NCBI RefSeq assembly: GCF_900230255.1
Contig: NZ_OCNJ01000002.1
Location: forward strand, 372,001 to 436,000
Direction of reading: 5' to 3'
Length of the DNA: 64,000 nucleotides
DNA from: Caenispirillum bisanense
Lineage (GTDB): Bacteria; Pseudomonadota; Alphaproteobacteria; Rhodospirillales; Rhodospirillaceae
Positions 35,751 through 45,386 of this stretch are shown here, piece after piece (positions within the stretch are counted from its first letter, which is position 1; every line of letters begins with the position of its first letter). Made by a program: the position numbers and the translations under genes. A model generated the notes under the pieces. That model had not been told where the DNA came from. It did not search any database and saw only the letters and a program-made list of their open reading frames with translations.

Positions 35751-36779
35751 TCAGCGCCTGACGGCGCCGGCGGCGCGGGCGACCTGCATGACGGCGCGGG
35801 CGCACATCTCTTCCGCCGGCAGGCCGGTGGTCTTGCAGTCCATTTCGGCCTCCAGCAGCAAGTCGAGGGCCTGGCCGATGAGCGGCACCGTCCACCGCCG
35901 CATCTGCCCCTTGAAGCGGTCGGCCACCTTGAAGAACACCGGCGGGCGCAGCGACGCCACCGCCTGATCCGCCGTCTTGCCCGCCTGCATGGCGCCGACC
36001 GCCAGGTGCAGGCGCTGGAAGTGGCGCTGCAGCGAGCGCAGCACGCCGACCGGGTTGGTGCCCTCGCGGTACAGGCGGTCGAGCACGCGCTGGGCCGTCG
36101 CGTTGTCGCCGTCGGCGACGGCATAGGCGAGATCATCGAGGCCGAGCGCCGCCGTGTCGCCGATGCAGGCGGCGACGTCGGCCAGCGACACCTGTCCCCG
36201 ACCGCCCATGTAGAGCACCAGCTTGTCCAGCTCCGACCGGATGAGCTGGCGGTCGCTGCCGAGGTGCGTCAGCAAAAAGCCCATGGCGTCGGGCGAGGCG
36301 GCGAGACCGGCCGACCCCAGCACGTCGCGCACCAGCGTCTCCAGCCCCGCGCCTTCGTCGGCGTAGCAGGGCAGGGCGGCGGCGTCGTCGGCGCCCTCGC
36401 ACAGCTTGCGCAGGGCCGAGGTCTTGGGCAGGTCGCCGGCTTGCAGCAGCACCAGGGCGTCGCCCTTGCCGTCTTCCAGGAAGGCCTTCACCCGCGGCGC
36501 CACGGCGTCGGCGGCATCGCGCAGGCGCACCACGCGGCGGCCGCCGGTGAGCGACAGGGCGGCGGCCTCGTCCACCAGGCGCGTCGGGTCGGCCTTGAGG
36601 TCGTCGGGGGTGAGGTCGGCGACGCGGAAGGGGTCCTGCGGGTCGTCGACCACCGTGCGCATCAGGCGGTCGATGCGCTCGCGCACCAGCCCGGTGTCGG
36701 GGCCGTAGACCAGCACCGCACGGATCTTCGGGTCGGGCCGGGCGACGAAGGCCTCGATGCGCCCGCCCTGCAGCTTCAT
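35751..36779 (-). CDS. holA: DNA polymerase III subunit delta
   Basis: A 342-aa clamp-loader subunit. It starts MKLQGGRIEAFVARPDPKIR, the usual alphaproteobacterial HolA opening, and contains AVLVYGPDTGLVRERIDRLM, the degenerate AAA+ P-loop region, and GSDRQLIRSELDKLVLYMGG in the third AAA+ lid. The C-terminal part is helical (VLRSLQRHFQRLHLAVGAMQ). ATG 36779 overlaps the lptE stop by four bases, giving the leuS-lptE-holA operon common in alphaproteobacteria. Confidence 0.93.
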   Translation of the reverse strand: MKLQGGRIEAFVARPDPKIRAVLVYGPDTGLVRERIDRLMRTVVDDPQDPFRVADLTPDDLKADPTRLVDEAAALSLTGGRRVVRLRDAADAVAPRVKAFLEDGKGDALVLLQAGDLPKTSALRKLCEGADDAAALPCYADEGAGLETLVRDVLGSAGLAASPDAMGFLLTHLGSDRQLIRSELDKLVLYMGGRGQVSLADVAACIGDTAALGLDDLAYAVADGDNATAQRVLDRLYREGTNPVGVLRSLQRHFQRLHLAVGAMQAGKTADQAVASLRPPVFFKVADRFKGQMRRWTVPLIGQALDLLLEAEMDCKTTGLPAEEMCARAVMQVARAAGAVRR

Positions 36780-37291
36780 GCCCCGGCGCGCTCCGCCAGG
36801 AAGGCGGCGATGCGCTGGATGAGGCGGTCGGCCAGGTCGCGGGCGGCGCGGTCCTCGGCCGCTTCCTCGGCGACGATGGTGGAATACTGGTTGTCGAGGA
36901 TGTCGTAGCCGGCCAGCGCCGTCATGCGGTCCTGCAGCAGGACCGTGTCGCCCTGCAGGAGGCGGAAGTTGGCGCGCATCTGGATGGTGGCGCGGGTCGC
37001 CGTCGCGTCCTTCAGGATGCCGATGCGGCTGCTGTCGCGCGTGAGCGCCACGTCGAGCGTGTAGACCTTGGGCTGGTTGCGGCCGGCGGCGGCGATGGAA
37101 TGTTCCATCTCGTTGCGCATGATCTGGCCCCACCGCTCGGCGATGGGCGGCACGAAGACCTTGGCCAGTTCGGCGGTCACCGCCCCGCCGCGGCTGCCGC
37201 CGCCGTAGAGGGGGCGGTAGCCGCAGGCGGCGGTGAGCGAGGCGAGGCCGGCGGCGGCCAGCCCGCGCAGGATCAGGCGGCGGGACGCCAT
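36776..37291 (-). CDS. lptE: LPS-assembly lipoprotein LptE
   Basis: A 171-aa lipoprotein with lipobox LTAAC at about residues 19-23 and CGYRPLYGG immediately after it, the signature opening of LptE. The rest (TLDVALTRDSSRIGILKDAT; ILDNQYSTIVAEEAAEDRAA) matches the alphaproteobacterial form. LptE plugs the LptD barrel that delivers LPS to the outer leaflet. It lies 14 bp after leuS and overlaps holA. Confidence 0.93.
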   Translation of the reverse strand: MASRRLILRGLAAAGLASLTAACGYRPLYGGGSRGGAVTAELAKVFVPPIAERWGQIMRNEMEHSIAAAGRNQPKVYTLDVALTRDSSRIGILKDATATRATIQMRANFRLLQGDTVLLQDRMTALAGYDILDNQYSTIVAEEAAEDRAARDLADRLIQRIAAFLAERAGA

Positions 37292-37305
37292 CGGCTTCTC
37301 CTTGG

Positions 37306-39900
37306 TCACGCGACGATGTTCACGATCTTGTTGGGCACGACGATCACCTTGCGCGGCGCCTTGCCTTCCAGCTGCTGCTGCACGTTGGGCAGGGCGAGGG
37401 CCGCGGCTTCCGCCTGATCCTTCGGGCAGTCCTTGGGCAGGTCGAGGGTACCGCGCAGCTTGCCGTTGACCTGCACCGCCATGGTGACGGTGTCCTCCAC
37501 CAGCAGGGCGGGGTCGGCCTTGGGCCATGCCGTCTCGGCCAGGATGGTGCCGTGGCCGAGGCGGGCCCACAGTTCCTCGGTGATGTGCGGCGTCATGGGG
37601 TTGAGCAGCCGCACCACCGTTTCGAGTGCGAAGCGCACGGCGGCGCCGTCGGCCTTGGCGGCATCCTTCACCGCATCGCCGATGGCGTTGGTCAGCTCGC
37701 GGATCTTGGCGACGGCGGTGTTGAAGCGCAGACCTTCCAGGTCGTCGGTGACGCCGGCGACGGTCTTGTGGGCCTGGCGCACCAGCGCCGAGTCGCCGAC
37801 CGCCGCGCCGGGGGCGCCGAGGTCGACGCCCGAGTCGGCCACCAGCCGCCACAGGCGGTTGAGGTAGCGCCAGGCGCCCTCGATGCCCGAATCGGACCAG
37901 TCGAGGTCGCGGTCCGGCGGGCTGTCGGACAGCATGAACAGGCGGGCGGCGTCGGCGCCGTAGGTGTCGATGATGCGGGTCGGGTCGACGGTGTTCTTCT
38001 TCGACTTCGACATCTTCTCGGAGCGGCCGACCACGATGGGCGCGCCGTCGGAAATGCGCTTGGCGCCGCCGTCGGCGGTCTTCTCCACGTCACCCGGCTC
38101 GACCCACTTGCCGTTCTGGTCCTTGTAGGTCTCGTGGTTGATCATGCCCTGGGTGAACAGGCCCTCGAAGGGCTCGGCCACGTCCAGGTAGCCGCAGTCG
38201 CGCAGGGCGCGGGTGAAGAAGCGGCTGTAGAGCAGGTGCAGCACGGCGTGCTCGACGCCGCCGATGTACTGGTCGACGGGCAGCCAGTAGGCCGCCTTGT
38301 CCTTGCCGAAGCCCACCGTCTCCGCCTTCGGGTCGGCGAAGCGGGCGAAGTACCACGACGATTCGAAGAAGGTGTCGAAGGTGTCCGTCTCGCGCCGCGC
38401 GGCCTTGCCGCAGGTCGGGCAGTCGACGTGCTTCCAGGTCGGGTGATGGTCGAGCGGGTTGCCCGGCTTGTCGAAGGTCACGTCCTCGGGCAGCGTCACC
38501 GGCAACTGGTCTTCCGGCACCGGCACGATGCCGCAGGCGTCGCAGTGGATGACCGGCACCGGGCAGCCCCAGTAGCGCTGGCGCGACACGCCCCAGTCGC
38601 GCAGGCGGAACTGCACCGTGCCCGTGCCCTTGCCGAGGCTCTCCAGCTTCTCGATGGCGGCGCGCTTGGCCTCGGTCGTCTCCAGCCCGTCGAGGAAGCC
38701 CGAGTTCACGGCGACGCCGGGGTCGCTGTAGGCCTCGGTGGCGGTCTCGGCCAGATCGCGGGAGAAGGCGGCGACGTCGGCGTCGCGCGGGGCGACCACG
38801 GCGGTCACCGGCAGGCCGTACTTGCGGGCGAAGTCCATGTCGCGCTGGTCGTGGCCGGGGCAGCCGAAGATGGCGCCCGTGCCGTAGTCCATGAGCACGA
38901 AGTTGGCGATCCACACCGGCACGGTGCGGTCGGGGTCGAGCGGATGGCGCACCCGCAGGCCGGTGTCGAAGCCGCGCTTCTCGGCGGTCTCGATGGCCTC
39001 TTCCGAGGTGCCGATGCGGTCGCACTCGGCGACGAAGTCAGTGATGCCCGGGGTCTGGTCGGCCAGCGCCTTGGTCAGCGGGTGGTGCGGCGACAGGGCG
39101 ATGAAGCTGGCGCCGAACAGGGTGTCGGGGCGGGTGGTGTAGACCTCGATGGCGGTCTGGTCGTGGCCGGCGACGGGGGCCGTCAGCTCCCAGAACACGC
39201 GCGCGCCTTCCGACTTGCCGATCCAGTTGGCCTGCATGGTGCGGACCTTTTCCGGCCAGCGCGGCAGGTGGTCCAGCGCCGCCAGCAGGTCGTCGGCGTA
39301 GTGGGTGATCTTGAGGAACCACTGGTTCAGCTCGCGGCGTTCCACCGCGGCGCCCGAGCGCCAGCCCTTGCCGTCGATCACCTGCTCGTTGGCGAGCACG
39401 GTGTTCTCCACCGGGTCCCAGTTGACCCAGCTGCGCTTCCGGTAGGCGAGGCCCGCCTTCAGGAAGTCGAGGAACATCTTCTGTTCGTGGCGGTAGTATT
39501 CCGGCTCGCAGGTGGATATCTCGCGCGACCAGTCGATGGACAGGCCCATGGGCTTGAACTGCTCGCGCATGGCGGCGATGTTCTCGCGCGTCCACTTGCC
39601 GGGGTGCACGCCGCGTTCGATGGCGGCGTTCTCGGCGGGCAGGCCGAAGGCGTCCCAGCCCATGGGATGCAGCACGTTGAAGCCCTGGGCCCGCTTGGCG
39701 CGGGCGACCACGTCACCGAGGGTGTAGTTGCGCACGTGGCCCATGTGGATGCGCCCCGAGGGGTAGGGGAACATCTCGAGCACGTAGTACTTCTGCCGCG
39801 CCGGGTCCTCGGTGGCGCGGAAGGAGTCGCGCTCGTCCCACTCGCGCTGCCACTTTTCCTCGGTTTCCTTGACGTTGTAGCGGTCGTCGGATCGCGACAT
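37306..39900 (-). CDS. leuS: Leucyl-tRNA synthetase
   Basis: An 864-aa class I synthetase, normal length. The HIGH motif is [19 protein letters not shown] (about residues 47-65) and KMSKS is [13 protein letters not shown] at about residues 627-639. The CP1 editing domain contains [20 protein letters not shown], needed to hydrolyse mischarged tRNA. Zinc-type Cys are seen in HCDACG and [14 protein letters not shown] precedes ATG 39900. It heads the leuS-lptE-holA operon. Confidence 0.98.
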   Translation of the reverse strand: MSRSDDRYNVKETEEKWQREWDERDSFRATEDPARQKYYVLEMFPYPSGRIHMGHVRNYTLGDVVARAKRAQGFNVLHPMGWDAFGLPAENAAIERGVHPGKWTRENIAAMREQFKPMGLSIDWSREISTCEPEYYRHEQKMFLDFLKAGLAYRKRSWVNWDPVENTVLANEQVIDGKGWRSGAAVERRELNQWFLKITHYADDLLAALDHLPRWPEKVRTMQANWIGKSEGARVFWELTAPVAGHDQTAIEVYTTRPDTLFGASFIALSPHHPLTKALADQTPGITDFVAECDRIGTSEEAIETAEKRGFDTGLRVRHPLDPDRTVPVWIANFVLMDYGTGAIFGCPGHDQRDMDFARKYGLPVTAVVAPRDADVAAFSRDLAETATEAYSDPGVAVNSGFLDGLETTEAKRAAIEKLESLGKGTGTVQFRLRDWGVSRQRYWGCPVPVIHCDACGIVPVPEDQLPVTLPEDVTFDKPGNPLDHHPTWKHVDCPTCGKAARRETDTFDTFFESSWYFARFADPKAETVGFGKDKAAYWLPVDQYIGGVEHAVLHLLYSRFFTRALRDCGYLDVAEPFEGLFTQGMINHETYKDQNGKWVEPGDVEKTADGGAKRISDGAPIVVGRSEKMSKSKKNTVDPTRIIDTYGADAARLFMLSDSPPDRDLDWSDSGIEGAWRYLNRLWRLVADSGVDLGAPGAAVGDSALVRQAHKTVAGVTDDLEGLRFNTAVAKIRELTNAIGDAVKDAAKADGAAVRFALETVVRLLNPMTPHITEELWARLGHGTILAETAWPKADPALLVEDTVTMAVQVNGKLRGTLDLPKDCPKDQAEAAALALPNVQQQLEGKAPRKVIVVPNKIVNIVA

Positions 39901-39936
39901 CGGGGCTATCGTCCTGCTTCTTTATATCGTCGAAAG

Positions 39937-39967
39937 GGCGCCGCCCCCGCATGCAGGGGACGGCGCC
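39937..39967 (-). terminator. Hairpin terminator after the DUF3576 gene
   Basis: GGCGCCG (39937-39943) and CGGCGCC (39961-39967) form the outer stem around a CCCC/GGGG inner stem. Read on the minus strand it follows the DUF3576 gene and is trailed by CTTTC. Confidence 0.6.
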
Positions 39968-40019
39968 GCCGGAAGGTCGTGGAGGCCGGCCGCCCGCGGG
40001 GCGCCGGCCGAGGGCGCGC

Positions 40020-40601
40020 TCAGCCTTCGTTGGAGGCGATGCGCAGCTGGCGGGCGCGGGTCAGCACCGCATCCTCCATCTCGCCGCCGACGCCGGGGGC
40101 GACGGGGGCATCGGCCCAGTTGCCCATGGGGTCGCGCACCTGGCGGAACACGTTCACCTTCACGCCGTCGGCGCGCAGCTCGCGGCCGAGGATGAAGACG
40201 TTGGCCTTGAAGCGCTCGCCGGGGGTGGCCGGGTCGGCATACCAGTCGGTGATGATGACGCCGCCGAAGGGGTCGGCCGACACCAGCGGCATGAAGGCGA
40301 CGGTGTCGAGCGAGGCGCGCCACAGCCAGGCATTGACGCCGATGCCGGTGCCGCCGCCCTGGTCCTTGTCGTCGCCGCCGCCGCCGAACAGGCCGCCCTG
40401 ACCGAAGATGGTCTCGCGTTCCCGCTCGCTCTGGCCGGGCTTCACCATGCGGTAGTCGCCCTGGTTCATGCCGCGATAGCGCTTGTCTTCCGGGTAGACC
40501 GCTTCCGTCTGACTGCAGGCGGCGAGGCCGAGGCCGGCAATGAGTGCGGTCGCCGTGAGCTTGAGGACGGTACGGCCGGAGGCGCAGGTGGTGCCCTTCA
40601 T
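40020..40601 (-). CDS. DUF3576 lipoprotein
   Basis: A 193-aa protein. ATG 40601 is preferred since GAGAGAAGG is just upstream. A lipoprotein signal ends in GLGLAAC (Cys near residue 27), followed by a Gly-rich linker (GQGGLFGGGGDDKDQGGGTG) and the DUF3576 domain: GVNAWLWRASLDTVAFMPLV, DPFGGVIITDWYADPATPGE and FRQVRDPMGNWADA. The family is conserved in alphaproteobacteria, is outer-membrane associated and lies next to leuS in many genomes. No molecular function is known to me. Confidence 0.88.
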   Translation of the reverse strand: MKGTTCASGRTVLKLTATALIAGLGLAACSQTEAVYPEDKRYRGMNQGDYRMVKPGQSERERETIFGQGGLFGGGGDDKDQGGGTGIGVNAWLWRASLDTVAFMPLVSADPFGGVIITDWYADPATPGERFKANVFILGRELRADGVKVNVFRQVRDPMGNWADAPVAPGVGGEMEDAVLTRARQLRIASNEG

Positions 40602-40918
40602 GAACCCTTCTCTCGTATCCATCGGTCTGTCGCGCCGCTGCAAGATGGCGCAGCGCCGCCCCCGGCGGGGGCGTGCGCGCCCCTTTATAACTCGCGGCGC
40701 GCGCCGGTGCGAGCCTTGCGTAAACCCGCGCGTGTTGCGTCGGGGCAACACTGTGCGGGAAACGACACGATCCATCGGCTCTATCAATTGACCTTTGGAG
40801 GGTGGCGTGGCTTCCTTTGGCTCACCCGCAGATGCACTGCCCCCGGGGTAGCCGCCGAGCGGGATGAATTCAAAGCTTTCGGCTTTGCCTGAACTTGCGA
40901 GAGAGAAGGAAGTCACCC
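40602..40918. other. Divergent promoter region between DUF3576 and porin
   Basis: No gene is seen. The right half (40750-40918) is AT-richer and must hold the strong porin promoter; a GTGTTGC/GCAACAC inverted repeat at 40732-40751 marks its upstream part. GAGAGAAGGAAG just before ATG 40919 is a strong ribosome-binding site. Confidence 0.5.
40732..40751. promoter_or_regulatory. Inverted repeat in the porin upstream region
   Basis: GTGTTGC (40732-40738) and GCAACAC (40745-40751) form a perfect 7-bp repeat with a 6-base spacer in the divergent intergenic region. A regulator site is likely, but the factor cannot be named. Confidence 0.45.
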
Positions 40919-41992
40919 ATGAAGAAGGTTCTGCTTGGCACCTCCGCGCTGATCGCGGCTGGTCTCCTGGCTGCCCCGGCCTCCGCCGCTGAGAAGATCA
41001 AGCTCGGCCTCGGTGGTAAGATGGAGCAGTACTTCGGCGTCGTGTCCCAGGACGACACCGCCGCGTTCGATCCGACCGTGACCGGCATCAACACCGACGC
41101 CGAAGTCTACTTCTCGGGCGCCACCACGCTCGACAACGGCCTGACCGTCGGCGCGATGATCCAGCTCGAGGCCCAGACCAACACTGGCAACCCGAACGCT
41201 GACGAGCAGTACGCCTACATCGAAGGCGCCTTCGGTAAGATCATGGCCGGCCAGAAGGACGGCGTGCTGACCCAGATGGCGCACGAAGCCCCGCAGTACG
41301 GCCTGGCCGACGACGACGTCGCCGCCTTCTTCAACCCGGGCAACGTCCTCGGCGCGTCCTACAGCCGTCTGGCCGACACCACCGTCCAGACCAGCGACAG
41401 CGCCTCGGTGCACTACATCTCCCCGTCGCTCGCCGGCTTCACCGTCGGTGCCAGCTTCTTCCCGGCCCCGGACAGCGCCCTCCAGGCGAACACCGAGACC
41501 AGCCTGCACAACCAGTTCGAAGTCGCGCTGGCCTACAACGGCGAGTTCTCGGGCGTGGCCATCGGCGCCGACGTCGCCTACCTGCACCAGTCCGCTCCGG
41601 ACGCCGGTAACCTCGAGGATCCGCACGCCTGGCGCGCCGGCCTCGTCGTCGGCTACGCCGGCTTCCAGGTCGGTGGTAGCTACCTGACCTTCCAGGACCG
41701 CGGTGGCGTCAACGACCTCGACAGCAACGTCTGGAACGCCGGTATCGGCTACAAGACCGGCCCGTACGGCGTGTCGCTGGTGTACCTGCAGTCGGACGTC
41801 GATCTGGCCGCCAACACCGACAACGACGCCGAATACCGTCAGTGGTCGCTGCATGGCACCTACGCCATGGGCCCGGGCGTCACCCTGGCTGCCGCCCTGT
41901 TCCACGCCACGGGCGAGCTGGACTTCGCTGCCGGCAACGACCTGGACGCGGACGGCACCGGTGGTATCGTCGGCCTGCAGCTCTCCTTCTAA
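40919..41992 (+). CDS. Outer-membrane porin
   Basis: A 357-aa porin with signal peptide cleaved near ASAAEK (MKKVLLGTSALIAAGLLAAP at the start) and a mature part of alternating amphipathic strands: KLGLGGKMEQYFGVVSQDD, TVGAMIQLEAQTNTG, FGKIMAGQKDGVL and GIGYKTGPYGVSLVYLQSDV. It ends in LQLSF; the C-terminal Phe is the outer-membrane assembly signal. It belongs to the Gram-negative porin family abundant in Rhodospirillales. Codon use is extremely biased (GGT, CTG, AAG), fitting a major outer-membrane protein. A strong terminator follows. Confidence 0.93.
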   Translation: MKKVLLGTSALIAAGLLAAPASAAEKIKLGLGGKMEQYFGVVSQDDTAAFDPTVTGINTDAEVYFSGATTLDNGLTVGAMIQLEAQTNTGNPNADEQYAYIEGAFGKIMAGQKDGVLTQMAHEAPQYGLADDDVAAFFNPGNVLGASYSRLADTTVQTSDSASVHYISPSLAGFTVGASFFPAPDSALQANTETSLHNQFEVALAYNGEFSGVAIGADVAYLHQSAPDAGNLEDPHAWRAGLVVGYAGFQVGGSYLTFQDRGGVNDLDSNVWNAGIGYKTGPYGVSLVYLQSDVDLAANTDNDAEYRQWSLHGTYAMGPGVTLAAALFHATGELDFAAGNDLDADGTGGIVGLQLSF

Positions 41993-42027
41993 GAGAGTCG
42001 CCGGTTCGCCGGTTACGGTACGGGATG

Positions 42028-42058
42028 GGGGAGCGGCCTTGGCCGCTCCCCTTTTCCT
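42028..42058 (+). terminator. Rho-independent terminator of the porin gene
   Basis: GGGGAGCGGCC (42028-42038) pairs perfectly with GGCCGCTCCCC (42041-42051) and is followed by TTTTCCTTTT, a textbook terminator. Confidence 0.9.
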
Positions 42059-42197
42059 TTTGCGGCGGCCGCGGGGCCGCCGTTCGTGCGTTCGGGGCCT
42101 GCCGGCGGCCGAGCGCACGGGCCGCGCCCGGCGCAAGCCGGGAACGGGCAGGGGCACGGGAACGGGGCGACGGAAAAGGGCGGCGCGGGCGCCGCCG

Positions 42198-44279
42198 TCA
42201 GGGTGTGATGCCGAGGGCGTCCAGCAGTGGGCCGATGTGGGCCTCGTACTTGCGCCAGCGCTCCACCGAGCCCTTGTAGATGGGCTGGCGCACCTGCCAG
42301 ACGCTGGCCGTGGAGACGGTGCGCTTGTTTTCGGTGTGACGCGCCATGGCCTCGTGCCAGGGCAGGCCGACGTGGTCGATCATGCGGCGGCTCTGCGCTT
42401 CGGCGTCGGCCACCACGTCTTCGTAGACCACGTCGAGGATGGGCGTCGGCACCACCGTCTTCCAATGCTCCATCAACCGCTCGTAGTGGCGGTAGAAGTG
42501 GCCGATGTAGCCCAGGTCGTAGCCATAGTCGTGCTGGCCGCCGAAGTTCTGGAAGAAGATCGACAGGCAGGTGTCCACCGGGTTGCGGCGGCAGTGCAGC
42601 ACGCGCGCCTTGGGGAACAGCAGGGCGATGAGGCCGAGTCGGGTCGAGTTGCCGGGCAGCTTGTCGGTCACCCGTGCCGCCGTGGCATCGACGCGCTTCA
42701 GGTGCTCGAGGTAGACGTCGATGTACTGCGCCAGCTCCGTGGCCGGCACCTCGGGCAGGCGCTCGGGGTAGCCGTAGCGGCGCTTGAACATGCGCTCGAT
42801 CAGGTTGAAGTCAGGCAGTTCGTCGCCGGCGGCCACGTCGGGGTGGCTCGACAGGATCTGCTCGACCAGCGTGGTGCCCGACCGCGGCATGCCGAGGATC
42901 ATCACCGGCCGGTCCGAGTCGCTGCCCCAGCCGGCGCGTTCGGCGAAGAAGGCGGGGGTGAAGGTCTCGATCACCGCCGCCACGTGGTCTTCCCAGGCCG
43001 GCGGGTCGTACCGGCAGGTGGCGTTCTTCAGGGCGTTGGCGCGGGCGTAGTAGGGGAAGGCGAGGTCGGGTTCGCCGACGTCGTCGTGCGCCTTGCCGAG
43101 GGCGAAGAACAGGTCGACGCGGTCGTCCTCGGTGCCGGTGGCGGATTCGGCGACGGTGCGCATGCGGTCGAACAGCGGGTCGTCCAGCCGGATCTTGCCG
43201 GAGCGGGCATAGCCGCGCAGTGCCCGCGTGCTGTCGGGCTGTTCCGCCAGCAGCTTCAGGTAGCCCTCGCGCGCCTCGTCGAAGCGGCCCTCGCGCACGG
43301 AAATGTCGGCCGACAGCAGACGCATGCCCGCATGATCCGGCATGCGCGCCAGGAAGCCGTCCAACCGCTCGCGCGCCTCGGCGAAGCGACCGCGGCCGAT
43401 GTAGGCGCGCACCAGGTTCTCGTGGATCTCGCCGACGCCCTGCGCCGCGGCGGCGGCCCGCTCGGCCATCTCCAGCGCCTCGTCGGTCTTCAGCAGGCCG
43501 TCGAGCATGAGGGCGAGGTTGTTGAGGAACAGCGCATTGCCCGGCTGCAGCGCGAGGGCGGCGCGGTATTCGGCTTCCGCCTCCTCCAGCCGGTCCAGCT
43601 GGTGCAGCAGCTTGGCGAGGTTGAAGCGGGCGTCGGCCGCCTTGGGGGCCAGTTCCACCGCCTTGCGGGCGAAGCTCAGCGCCTCGTCGGTGCGGCCTTC
43701 GCTGCCGAGCAGGATGCCGAGGTTCATGTAGGGCTGTGCCGCCGTCGGGGCGATGACCGTGCACTTGCGCAGGATCTTCACCGCCTCGGCCGTGTCGCCG
43801 CGCAGCATGAGGGCGGTGCCCAGGTTGTTGAGCGCCTCGCCGAACTCGGGCTTCAGGCGCACGGCGGTGCGGAAGGCGGCGAGCGCGTCGTCGAGCCGGC
43901 CGAGGCGCTGCCGGCACCAGCCGAGCAGGTTCCACGCCACGGCGTCGCGGCGGGCGAGGCGCACCGCCTCCGCCAGCGCCGCTTCCGCCGCCGGCACGTC
44001 GCCGAGGCCGATTTCCACCTTGCCCAGGTTCACCAGCGAATCGGCGTCGCCCGGCGCGGCGGCGACGGCCTTGCGCAGCAGGTCGCGGGCCGGCGGCAGG
44101 TTGCCGGTCTGCGCCGCGATGACGCCGAGCCCGGCCAGCGCCTGCGCCTGGCGCGGGTTGGTCTTGAGGATCTGGCGGTAGATCTGCTCCGCCGCTTGCA
44201 GGCGCCCGGCCGCGTGGTGCGTCTGCGCCTGGCGCAGCGCCTGCGAAAGGGTGGCGGCGGGGGCTGAATGCTGGCTCAT
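42198..44279 (-). CDS. TPR-repeat sulfotransferase
   Basis: A 693-aa protein. Residues 1 to about 400 are roughly ten TPR units (for example LVNLGKVEIGLGDVPAAEAA; ALNNLGTALMLRGDTAEAVK; RFNLAKLLHQLDRLEEAEAE). Residues about 450-690 form a Sulfotransfer domain: the PAPS 5'-phosphosulfate loop is MILGMPRSGTTLVEQILSSH (about 462-481), and VLHCRRNPVDTCLSIFFQNF carries the 3'-phosphate-binding region. It may sulfate a protein or glycan at the cell envelope. AGGAGG lies at good distance before ATG 44279. Confidence 0.88.
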   Translation of the reverse strand: MSQHSAPAATLSQALRQAQTHHAAGRLQAAEQIYRQILKTNPRQAQALAGLGVIAAQTGNLPPARDLLRKAVAAAPGDADSLVNLGKVEIGLGDVPAAEAALAEAVRLARRDAVAWNLLGWCRQRLGRLDDALAAFRTAVRLKPEFGEALNNLGTALMLRGDTAEAVKILRKCTVIAPTAAQPYMNLGILLGSEGRTDEALSFARKAVELAPKAADARFNLAKLLHQLDRLEEAEAEYRAALALQPGNALFLNNLALMLDGLLKTDEALEMAERAAAAAQGVGEIHENLVRAYIGRGRFAEARERLDGFLARMPDHAGMRLLSADISVREGRFDEAREGYLKLLAEQPDSTRALRGYARSGKIRLDDPLFDRMRTVAESATGTEDDRVDLFFALGKAHDDVGEPDLAFPYYARANALKNATCRYDPPAWEDHVAAVIETFTPAFFAERAGWGSDSDRPVMILGMPRSGTTLVEQILSSHPDVAAGDELPDFNLIERMFKRRYGYPERLPEVPATELAQYIDVYLEHLKRVDATAARVTDKLPGNSTRLGLIALLFPKARVLHCRRNPVDTCLSIFFQNFGGQHDYGYDLGYIGHFYRHYERLMEHWKTVVPTPILDVVYEDVVADAEAQSRRMIDHVGLPWHEAMARHTENKRTVSTASVWQVRQPIYKGSVERWRKYEAHIGPLLDALGITP

Positions 44280-44340
44280 GCGGACCTGTCCTCCTGAACG
44301 GCGGCACTCTAGCCGGTGAAGCGGAACCGCGCCAAGCCCT

Positions 44341-45342
44341 TCAGCGCCCGATGGTCAGCCACGCCGCCACCACCAGCACCGCCTGCACCACGCAGGCCGC
44401 CGCCAGCACGCGCAGGGCGCGGCGGATGTCGGCGGCGCCGGCGTCGCGGCGGCCCGATCCGATCCACGGGTCGTCGACCGTGTAGCCGGGGTAGGTGCGC
44501 GGCCCGGCGATGGCGAGGCCGAGGGCGCCGGCCATGGCGGCCTCCGGCCAGCCGGCGTTGGGGCTGCGGTGCTTGCGGGCGTCGCGCAGCATGGTCGCCA
44601 GCGCCGCCGTCGGGCTGCCGCCGGCGATGGGGGCGGCGGCGGCCACCAGCAGGCCGGACAGGCGCGCCGGGATCAGGTTCAGCAGGTCGTCGAAGCGGGC
44701 GGAGGCCCAGCCGAAGGCGCGGTAGCGGTCGGTCTTGTGGCCGATCATGCTGTCGAGGGTATTGACCACCTTGTAGGCCAGCATGCCCGGCAGGCCGAGC
44801 AGCACGTACCAGAACACCGGCGCGACGATGCCGTCGGAGAAGTTCTCGGCGCAGGATTCGATGGCGGCGCGCGACACGCCGGCACCGTCCAGCGCCTTGG
44901 GGTCGCGCCCGACGATCATGGCGACCGCCGCCCGCCCGCCGGCGAGCCCGCCGCTCTCCAGCCCCTTGGCCACCGCGGCGACGTGGTCGTAGAGGCTGCG
45001 CTGGGCGACCAGCGTCACCAGCAGGAACAGCTCCAGCACCCAGCCGTAGGGCAGCCACGCGGCAATGGCCTGCACCACGCCGCCGACCGCCACCGCACCG
45101 GCCACCATCACCACCAGCAGCAGCGCGCCGCGCACCCGGCGGGCGCGGTCGCCGCGCCCGGGCTTGTTGAGGCGCCGCTCGAACCAGCCGATGATGCGGC
45201 CGATGACCACCACCGGGTGCGGCACGAAGCGGAACAGGAACGGCATCTCGCCCAGGTAGGCGTCGAGCACCAGGGCGGTCAGCAGCAGCAGGAAGGGGTC
45301 GAAGGCCCCTCCCGGATGGAAGGCGAGCGGCAGGGTCGGCAT
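44341..45342 (-). CDS. cobD: Adenosylcobinamide-phosphate synthase (CobD/CbiB)
   Basis: A 333-aa membrane enzyme of cobalamin synthesis that attaches aminopropanol phosphate to adenosylcobyric acid. Conserved blocks are LVLDAYLGEMPFLFRFVPHP, ESCAENFSDGIVAPVFWYVL, YKVVNTLDSMIGHKTDRYRA and FDDLLNLIPARLSG, plus HRSPNAGWPEAAMAGALGL. About seven hydrophobic segments. No other cob gene is in the window, so the pathway must be elsewhere. The ribosome-binding site is weak. Confidence 0.92.
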   Translation of the reverse strand: MPTLPLAFHPGGAFDPFLLLLTALVLDAYLGEMPFLFRFVPHPVVVIGRIIGWFERRLNKPGRGDRARRVRGALLLVVMVAGAVAVGGVVQAIAAWLPYGWVLELFLLVTLVAQRSLYDHVAAVAKGLESGGLAGGRAAVAMIVGRDPKALDGAGVSRAAIESCAENFSDGIVAPVFWYVLLGLPGMLAYKVVNTLDSMIGHKTDRYRAFGWASARFDDLLNLIPARLSGLLVAAAAPIAGGSPTAALATMLRDARKHRSPNAGWPEAAMAGALGLAIAGPRTYPGYTVDDPWIGSGRRDAGAADIRRALRVLAAACVVQAVLVVAAWLTIGR

Positions 45343-45386
45343 GACGGCGGAGAATGCGGCGGCGCGCCGCCGCGCGCAAGCCCTCC

